From NCBI GenBank assembly GCA_002390425.1, contig DGPL01000014.1, positions 1 through 39,513 of the forward strand: a stretch of DNA of 39,513 nt. The letters run 5' to 3'. Shown here one piece after another: positions 34,026-39,513 of this stretch. Position 1 is the stretch's first letter, and every line of letters begins with the position of its first letter. Both the position numbers and the translations under genes were made by a program. The DNA is from Kordiimonadaceae bacterium UBA4441. Its GTDB lineage: Bacteria > Pseudomonadota > Alphaproteobacteria > Sphingomonadales > Emcibacteraceae. The notes beneath the pieces were generated by a model. The model did no database searches, was not told where the DNA came from, and was given only the letters and a program-made list of their open reading frames with translations.

Positions 34026-34079
34026 TTGCAAAAAACCGAATGGTGATTACGTTCGTATTAACGATAGATGGTTTTGCAA
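34026..34079 (+). promoter_or_regulatory. Structured element in the clpX leader region
   Basis: TTGCAAAAAACC (34026-34037) pairs with GGTTTTGCAA (34070-34079) except for a two-A bulge. A smaller CGTT/AACG stem lies inside. It ends 45 bases before the clpX ATG. No T-run follows, so it is not a terminator; it may be a transcription-factor site or an RNA structure in the leader. Confidence 0.4.
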
Positions 34080-34124
34080 AATAAAACGTAAGACCACAAA
34101 TAAAAATTTAGGAATATTGACCTT

Positions 34125-35393
34125 ATGTCTAAATCAAAGTCTGGTGATTCAAAAAGTACACTATTTTGCTCTTTCTGTGGCAAAAGCCAACACGAAGTGA
34201 AAAAACTTATCGCAGGGCCTACTGTGTTCATTTGTGATGAGTGTGTTGAGCTGTGTATGGATATTATCAGAGAAGAGAGCCAAACCGCAGTTAACAAGTC
34301 AGATTCGGGTGTTCCATCCCCGGCCGAAATTTTAAAAGTTCTAGAAGATTATGTCATTGGTCAAGAACTTGCGAAAAAAGTATTATCTGTCGCAGTTCAC
34401 AATCATTATAAACGTTTACATCATTCTACTAAGAATGATGAAATTGAGCTTTCTAAATCAAATATTCTTCTTGTTGGGCCCACTGGGTGCGGTAAAACGC
34501 TACTCGCGCAAACGCTGGCGCGCATCTTGGATGTACCGTTTACTATGGCTGATGCAACAGCGCTTACCGAAGCTGGTTATGTTGGTGAGGACGTAGAAAA
34601 TATCATTCTAAAACTTTTACAAGCATCAGATTATAATGTTGAACGTGCGCAGCGCGGGATCGTTTATATTGATGAAGTTGATAAAATTAGCCGTAAATCG
34701 GATAACCCGTCCATCACACGAGATGTTTCAGGTGAGGGTGTGCAGCAAGCGCTTTTAAAAATTATGGAAGGCACAGTAGCAAGTGTTCCGCCCCAAGGAG
34801 GCCGTAAACATCCACAACAAGAATTCCTTCAAGTAGATACAACAAATATTCTGTTTATTTGTGGTGGTGCTTTCGCAGGTCTAGACAAAGTTATTGCGGA
34901 CCGTAACGAAGGTAAATCAATTGGTTTCGGTGCGAATGTTACGAGCGCAGAAGATCATTCAATTGGCGATTTACTTCTTCAGGCTGAGCCGGAAGATTTG
35001 GTTAAATTCGGTTTGATCCCTGAATTCATTGGTCGTTTACCTGTTCTTGCTTCACTTACCGATCTTGATGAAGATGCTTTGGTTCAAATTTTGAGCCTTC
35101 CTAAAAATGCACTTGTGAAACAATATCAACGTCTTTTCTCTATGGAAGATGTTGAATTGCGTTTTACGGATGATGCGCTGCTTGCCATTGCAAAGCGAGC
35201 AATCACCAGAAAAACGGGAGCGCGCGGACTTCGTTCAATTATGGAAGATATTCTTCTTGAAACTATGTTCGAACTCCCAGGACTTGAAGGTGTTCAAGAA
35301 GTTGTTATTAATGGCGAAGTTGTAACCGGAAACGCACAACCGCTTTATATCTATGCTGATAAGAAGAAAGATGAAGCCGGAGCTGGCGCTTAA
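34125..35393 (+). CDS. clpX: ATP-dependent Clp protease ATP-binding subunit ClpX
   Basis: A 422-residue AAA+ unfoldase. The N-terminal zinc domain has four cysteines (15, 18, 37, 40). Walker A is GPTGCGKT at 118-125 and Walker B is IVYIDEVDKI. The ClpP-docking loop of the IGF type appears in GKSIGFGANV, and the arginine finger region in IPEFIGRLPVLASL. It recognises tagged and specific substrates and delivers them to ClpP; in relatives it also drives CtrA turnover. Start 34125 follows AGGA. It lies between clpP and lon, the common alphaproteobacterial order. Confidence 0.98.
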   Translation: MSKSKSGDSKSTLFCSFCGKSQHEVKKLIAGPTVFICDECVELCMDIIREESQTAVNKSDSGVPSPAEILKVLEDYVIGQELAKKVLSVAVHNHYKRLHHSTKNDEIELSKSNILLVGPTGCGKTLLAQTLARILDVPFTMADATALTEAGYVGEDVENIILKLLQASDYNVERAQRGIVYIDEVDKISRKSDNPSITRDVSGEGVQQALLKIMEGTVASVPPQGGRKHPQQEFLQVDTTNILFICGGAFAGLDKVIADRNEGKSIGFGANVTSAEDHSIGDLLLQAEPEDLVKFGLIPEFIGRLPVLASLTDLDEDALVQILSLPKNALVKQYQRLFSMEDVELRFTDDALLAIAKRAITRKTGARGLRSIMEDILLETMFELPGLEGVQEVVINGEVVTGNAQPLYIYADKKKDEAGAGA

Positions 35394-35423
35394 TTAAATA
35401 AGTTTCAGCTTTTTCGTCTCATG

Positions 35424-35454
35424 GTCTTGAAAAAGCCATAGTGAATTCTTAAAT
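35424..35454 (+). promoter_or_regulatory. Candidate RpoH (heat-shock) promoter of lon
   Basis: GTCTTG (35424-35429), 18-base spacer, CTTAAAT (35448-35454). This fits the alphaproteobacterial heat-shock pattern GNCTTG-N17/18-CYTATNT with one mismatch. lon starts at 35502, leaving a leader of about 40 bases. Confidence 0.55.
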
Positions 35455-35501
35455 CTTATTCACACAATAGTATTACATATTTTAATTATTTTGGATGCCT
35501 T

Positions 35502-37895
35502 ATGAGTAAAACATATCCTGTACTACCACTAAGAGATATAGTTGTTTTCCCGCACATGATCGTACCGCTTTTTGTTGGTCGCGATAAATCGGTTAAAGCA
35601 CTAGAGCAAGTTATGGATTCTGAGAAAAAAATCCTACTTGTGGCTCAAAAGGATGCAAACCTTGATGAACCAGGGGTTGATGATATATATCGCATAGGGA
35701 CTTTGGCAACCGTACTACAATTATTAAAACTTCCTGATGGAACTGTAAAAGTTCTAGTTGAAGGCGTTGAGAGAATTAAAATAGACGATTTCGTCCAAAC
35801 GGAAGAGTTTTTTGAAGCTAATACATCAGAAGTTGTAGCAAATGATGATGCGGTGGATGAGCTTGAAGCGTTGAACCGTTCGGTTATTGGTAAATTCAGT
35901 CAATATGTGAAACTAAATAAGAAAATCCCAGCTGAAGTGATAGAAAGCACCAATGAAATAGAAGATGAAGGAAAGCTTTCGGACGTTGTTGCTTCTCATT
36001 TGAGTTTAAAGATTTCTGATAAGCAGGAATTATTAGAAAATAATAGTGTTGTTAGCCGTCTTGAGAAAATCTATTCCGTAATGGAAAGTGAAATTGGTGT
36101 TATGCAGGTGGAAAAGAAAATTCGCCGTCGTGTAAAAAGCCAGATGGAAAAGACACAAAAAGAATATTATTTGAATGAACAGTTAAAGGCTATTCAAAAA
36201 GAGCTTGGTGAAGGCGAAGACGGTAAAGATGAAGTCTCAGAACTAGAAGCAAAAATTAAAAAGACGAAATTAACGAAAGAAGCACGTGAGAAAGCGACAG
36301 GGGAGCTTAAAAAGCTTAAGTCAATGAGCCCAATGTCAGCTGAATCAACGGTTGTTCGAAATTATCTTGATTGGATACTATCTCTGCCGTGGAATAAGAA
36401 GCGTGCTGTTAAAAAAGATATTAATGAAGCGGAAAAAATACTTAATGAAGATCATTACGGGCTTGAAAAAGTCAAAGAACGCATCCTTGAATATTTAGCG
36501 GTGCAAACAAGAACGCAAAAAATTAAAGGTCCTATTCTATGTTTAGTAGGACCTCCTGGGGTTGGTAAAACTTCACTTGGAAAATCAATAGCCAGAGCTA
36601 CCGGACGTGAATATGTAAGATTTTCTGTTGGTGGTGTTCGTGATGAAGCTGAAATTCGCGGTCACCGTAGAACTTATATTGGATCAATGCCTGGTAAAGT
36701 TATTCAAAGTATGAAGAAAGCTGGTTCAAGTAATCCAATGTTTTTGCTTGATGAAATTGATAAAATGGGTTCTGACTTCAGAGGTGATCCATCATCAGCA
36801 TTACTTGAAGTTTTAGATCCAGAACAAAATAGCAAATTTAGTGATCATTATCTTGAAGTGGATTATGATCTATCGGATGTTATGTTCATTACAACGGCCA
36901 ATACTCTTGATATGCCAGGCCCACTTCTTGACCGTATGGAAATTATCAGACTATCTGGTTATACCGAAGATGAAAAAGTTGAAATTGCAAAGCGTCATTT
37001 AATTTCTAAGCAAGTTGAAGATCATGGTCTCAAACAAGAAGAATGGTCAATTTCAGATGCCGCGCTTCGCGATTTGATTCGTTATTATACCCGTGAAGCA
37101 GGTGTAAGAAGTCTTGAGCGTGAAATTGCTAATCTGGTTAGAAAAGCAACTAAGAAAATAGTCACCGGTAAGGCTAAAAAAGTTGCTGTTACTGTTAAAA
37201 ATCTTGAAAAATTCGCTGGCATTAAAAAACATCGTTTCGGTGAGGCTGAAGATCAGGATTTGGTGGGCATTACGACTGGACTTGCTTGGACAGAAGTCGG
37301 TGGCGTTATTTTATCAATTGAGGCGATCGTATCGCGCGGTAAAGGTAAATTTACAATCACTGGTAAACTTGGTGATGTAATGCAAGAATCGATTAGAGCC
37401 GCATTAAGTTATGTTCGTTCAAAAGCGCCTGAGTTTGGCATTCAACCAAATGCATTCGAAACAAATGATATTCATATTCACGTACCGGAAGGTGCGACAC
37501 CAAAAGACGGCCCTTCAGCGGGTGTTGCGATGATTACGTCGTTGGTTTCTGTATTATCAAAAATTCCAGTTCGCCATGATGTCGCAATGACAGGCGAAAT
37601 TAGTCTGCGCGGGAAAGTTATGCCGATTGGTGGTTTAAAAGAAAAGCTGCTAGCAGCACACAGAAGCGGTATCAAAAAAGTTCTAATTCCGATAGAAAAC
37701 GAAAAAGATCTGGTTGAAATACCTGAAAATGTGAAAAAAGGGCTTGAAATTGTTCCTGTGAAAATCGTTGATGAGGTGCTACAGCATGCTTTAGCAGCCC
37801 CATTAGTTCCTCTAAAAGAAGATGAGATAGAGGGAATCACTTCATTAAATCAGAATGGAAGTGATTCTAATTTTAAAGATCATATCCATCACTAG
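35502..37895 (+). CDS. lon: ATP-dependent protease La (Lon)
   Basis: A 797-residue LonA. The N-terminal substrate-binding domain starts YPVLPLRDIVVFPHMIVPLFVGR. The AAA+ module holds Walker A GPPGVGKT in LCLVGPPGVGKTSLGKSIARA and the Walker B / sensor region FLLDEIDKMG. The protease domain has the Ser672-Lys715 dyad (PKDGPSAGVAM and GGLKEK), 43 residues apart as in E. coli. It degrades misfolded and regulatory proteins in the cytosol; in Caulobacter these include CcrM and DnaA. GGATG precedes the start, and a heat-shock type promoter lies upstream. Ends at a strong terminator. Confidence 0.98.
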   Translation: MSKTYPVLPLRDIVVFPHMIVPLFVGRDKSVKALEQVMDSEKKILLVAQKDANLDEPGVDDIYRIGTLATVLQLLKLPDGTVKVLVEGVERIKIDDFVQTEEFFEANTSEVVANDDAVDELEALNRSVIGKFSQYVKLNKKIPAEVIESTNEIEDEGKLSDVVASHLSLKISDKQELLENNSVVSRLEKIYSVMESEIGVMQVEKKIRRRVKSQMEKTQKEYYLNEQLKAIQKELGEGEDGKDEVSELEAKIKKTKLTKEAREKATGELKKLKSMSPMSAESTVVRNYLDWILSLPWNKKRAVKKDINEAEKILNEDHYGLEKVKERILEYLAVQTRTQKIKGPILCLVGPPGVGKTSLGKSIARATGREYVRFSVGGVRDEAEIRGHRRTYIGSMPGKVIQSMKKAGSSNPMFLLDEIDKMGSDFRGDPSSALLEVLDPEQNSKFSDHYLEVDYDLSDVMFITTANTLDMPGPLLDRMEIIRLSGYTEDEKVEIAKRHLISKQVEDHGLKQEEWSISDAALRDLIRYYTREAGVRSLEREIANLVRKATKKIVTGKAKKVAVTVKNLEKFAGIKKHRFGEAEDQDLVGITTGLAWTEVGGVILSIEAIVSRGKGKFTITGKLGDVMQESIRAALSYVRSKAPEFGIQPNAFETNDIHIHVPEGATPKDGPSAGVAMITSLVSVLSKIPVRHDVAMTGEISLRGKVMPIGGLKEKLLAAHRSGIKKVLIPIENEKDLVEIPENVKKGLEIVPVKIVDEVLQHALAAPLVPLKEDEIEGITSLNQNGSDSNFKDHIHH

Positions 37896-37952
37896 GAAAA
37901 ATAAAAATTTTTGGACTAAAATTTAAGCCCAAAAGTTGTATTAATTCGGTAG

Positions 37953-37987
37953 AAAAACACTCTTTTGTATTGAAAGAGTGTTTTTTT
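37953..37987 (+). terminator. Terminator of lon
   Basis: Stem ACACTCTTT (37957-37965) with AAAGAGTGT (37973-37981), extended by four A-T pairs, followed by the T-run 37981-37987. Confidence 0.93.
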
Positions 37988-38062
37988 GTGCGAAAAATGT
38001 TTTTTGTTTCAATGTCAAGTAAACTTTATGCAAAAAAACCGCAGTTTTGTGTGGTTTTCCCT

Positions 38063-38091
38063 TTGACGAACTAATAATGTATGGCTAAGAT
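38063..38091 (+). promoter_or_regulatory. Candidate promoter of the HU gene
   Basis: TTGACG (38063-38068), 17-base spacer, TAAGAT (38086-38091). A hairpin AAAACCGCA-GTTTTG-TGTGGTTTT lies just upstream of the -35. The predicted leader is about 68 bases. Confidence 0.55.
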
Positions 38092-38165
38092 GCATTAACT
38101 TTCGATCATACTAAATGATTAAGTTAATCTCTAATTTCTTTGAATTTTACATAAAGGGGAAGATA

Positions 38166-38441
38166 ATGAACAAAAATGAACTAGTAAACAGCGTAGCGGA
38201 AGCTGCTGGTCTTTCAAAAGCTGATGCTGCAGGTGCAGTAGACGGCGTTTTCAACACTATTATGGGTACACTAGCAGGCGGCGAAGAAGTTCGTCTTGTT
38301 GGTTTTGGTACATTCAGCGTAGCACAACGTGCTGCTTCTGAAGGTCGTAACCCACGTACAGGTGAGAAAATTCAAATTCCAGCATCTAAGCAACCTAAGT
38401 TTAAAGCCGGTAAAGGCCTTAAAGACGCTGTAAATAAGTAA
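38166..38441 (+). CDS. hup: DNA-binding protein HU
   Basis: A 91-residue HU/IHF-fold protein. MNKNELVNSVAEAAGLSKADAAGAVDGVF forms the dimerising helices, and VRLVGFGTFSVAQRAASEGRNPRTGEKIQIPASKQPKFKAGKGLKDAVN holds the beta arm with the GRNPRTG DNA-bending tip. HU compacts and bends DNA with little sequence preference. The start at 38166 is chosen for the GGGGAAG ribosome binding site; an upstream in-frame ATG (38115) would add 17 hydrophobic residues foreign to the family. Downstream of lon as usual in the class, with its own promoter and terminator. Confidence 0.97.
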   Translation: MNKNELVNSVAEAAGLSKADAAGAVDGVFNTIMGTLAGGEEVRLVGFGTFSVAQRAASEGRNPRTGEKIQIPASKQPKFKAGKGLKDAVNK

Positions 38442-38458
38442 TTTTTACTTAATTTCTA

Positions 38459-38495
38459 AAGCGGTTGGTATTTTTTTTTACCAACCGCTTTTTTA
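38459..38495 (+). terminator. Terminator of hup
   Basis: Twelve-base perfect stem AAGCGGTTGGTA (38460-38471) / TACCAACCGCTT (38480-38491), T-only loop, then a T-run. Confidence 0.95.
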
Positions 38496-38573
38496 ATGCT
38501 TTACATCTACGCAATGAGACTGTAGATATGCATCCACACTTCGTAACTGTCGTGTAGTATTTAAGAATAAAGC

Positions 38574-38649
<76 letters not shown>

Positions 38650-38767
38650 TTCTTAATAAAAATGCAAAAGCAAATGTGGTTTTTTTTAATGATTCGCTGC
38701 GGCGAAAAACATTAAAAGCTGCTTGACTTGATGGTTAAAATCTCTTACATCAGGATCGAAATATTAA

Positions 38768-38844
38768 GGGGGTGTAGCTCAGTTGGTTAGAGCGCTGGCC
38801 TGTCACGCCAGAGGTCGCGGGTTCGAGTCCCGTCACTCTCGCCA
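38768..38844 (+). tRNA. tRNA-Asp (anticodon GTC)
   Basis: A 77-base tRNA. Acceptor GGGGGTG pairs with CACTCTC (two wobble pairs); G73 is the Asp discriminator and CCA is encoded (38842-38844). Anticodon stem CTGGC/GCCAG, loop CTGTCAC, anticodon GTC at 38802-38804. A possible own promoter, TTGACT-N17-TACATC, is at 38723-38751. Confidence 0.96.
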
Positions 38845-39166
38845 TTTCATTAGAAATGGTATCATTTATTCAAAAAAAATATCTCCTCAAACTCCATAGT
38901 ATCTTTGGTGAAACTGTGCAAATTCAGCTTGGCATTGGCTTTGCGTTTCAGTCTTTTATAAATAAGAAATTTAAATATAAAAAACTTGTGGAATTTTTTA
39001 TCTCTAAAGGCTATTAACATGACTACGGATTATGCCTTTTTGTATTCAAATTTTTGTTTGGATTCGTTAAAAGGGTAATGACAAATGTGAGGCTTGGTTT
39101 TTAAAGACAGTATTCCAAGTCTTAGGTTGTGGACTGTCGCTATATTAATTGAAGGGTGGGGCGCTA
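38845..39166. other. 322-base gap between tRNA-Asp and nuoA
   Basis: AT-rich. The first part should hold the end of the tRNA-Asp transcript and the rest the nuo operon promoter, but I see no convincing terminator, -35/-10 pair, ORF or RNA in it. Confidence 0.4.
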
Positions 39167-39513
39167 ATGAACGAATTGCTGCTCGAATATCTTCCGATCT
39201 TGGTTTTCTTTGTCATCGCTATTGTTATGTCTGCTATTTTTGTACTGCTGCCGATTTTGGTTGTTAAGCAAAAACCCGATGCAGAAAAGCTTTCTGCTTA
39301 CGAGTGTGGGTTTGAAGCTTTTACGGATAACCGTAAGCAATTTGATGTAAGGTTTTACCTAGTCGCTATCTTATTTATTATTTTCGACCTTGAAGTTGCA
39401 TTTTTATTTCCATGGGCTGTTGCGCTCGGGGATATAGGCATGCTTGGTTTTGTTTCCATGATGATATTCCTTGGTGTGTTAACTATTGGTTTTATCTATG
39501 AGTGGAAAAAAGG
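39167..39513 (+). CDS. nuoA: NADH-quinone oxidoreductase subunit A, cut by window end
   Basis: 115 codons are visible of a protein usually 120-126 residues long. Three membrane helices (about 8-30, 62-84, 92-112) and the conserved loop SAYECGFEAFTDNRKQFDVRFYLVAILFIIFDLEVAFLFPWAV identify NuoA, a core membrane subunit of respiratory complex I; the loop Cys and the acidic FDLE in helix 2 are kept. The start at 39167 follows AAGGGTGGGG. In this class it is the first gene of the nuo operon, so the rest should follow just outside the window. Confidence 0.96.
   Translation, partial: MNELLLEYLPILVFFVIAIVMSAIFVLLPILVVKQKPDAEKLSAYECGFEAFTDNRKQFDVRFYLVAILFIIFDLEVAFLFPWAVALGDIGMLGFVSMMIFLGVLTIGFIYEWKK

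Overview
The window is a piece of chromosome from an AT-rich alphaproteobacterium. The evidence is gene order and protein type: recA-alaS-icd; tig-clpP-clpX-lon-hup-tRNA-Val-tRNA-Asp-nuoA; glnB-glnA; psd-pssA; a DksA lacking most zinc-finger cysteines; a eukaryote-like NADP isocitrate dehydrogenase; and remnants of FliX and CckA. The tRNA-His gene carries an encoded G-1 opposite C73, which argues against the alphaproteobacterial groups that lost G-1. I cannot name a genus from the sequence alone.

Layout. (1) 1-3.0 kb, minus strand: a TRAP-type solute-binding lipoprotein (cut by the window edge) and, two bases upstream, a long membrane-anchored coiled-coil protein. (2) 3.2-4.3 kb, plus: a single-domain response regulator with a C-terminal GPDRRR tail and an Hpt-like phosphotransfer protein, with an odd overlapping junction. 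(3) 4.3-8.7 kb: an eroded region. A frameshifted TPR/glycosyltransferase-like gene and a fliX remnant diverge from one junction, both without their 5' ends. An intact dksA follows, then two minus-strand genes of unknown role, then a 5'-truncated and frameshifted cckA. As I recall, flagellar genes often lie around fliX-dksA and upstream of cckA in relatives. This looks like a flagellar/CckA locus that has collapsed. (4) 8.8-15.3 kb: recA (possible SOS box), alaS, a frameshifted voltage-gated K+ channel gene, and icd. (5) 15.4-21.2 kb: a LOG-family protein, an Ig-like/LysM protein, a small unknown, an Atm1-type ABC exporter, and the phosphatidylethanolamine pathway genes psd-pssA. (6) 21.2-26.4 kb, minus: an RND pump with its membrane-fusion partner, and a conserved unknown. 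(7) 26.5-31.6 kb: the nitrogen module glnB-glnA behind a clear sigma-54 promoter, tRNA-His, a metallo-beta-lactamase-fold lipoprotein, the NAD(P)HX repair enzyme Nnr, and tRNA-Leu. (8) 31.6-39.5 kb: the proteostasis block tig-clpP-clpX-lon with a possible RpoH promoter before lon, then HU, tRNA-Val, tRNA-Asp and the start of the nuo operon.

The most interesting signal is the decay between 3.8 and 13.4 kb. Three genes carry apparent one-base indels, a fourth junction is suspicious, and fliX, cckA and the TPR gene are truncated, while recA, alaS and all the large housekeeping genes are intact. This fits loss of motility together with its CckA regulator. The single-base changes could still be assembly errors and should be checked against reads.
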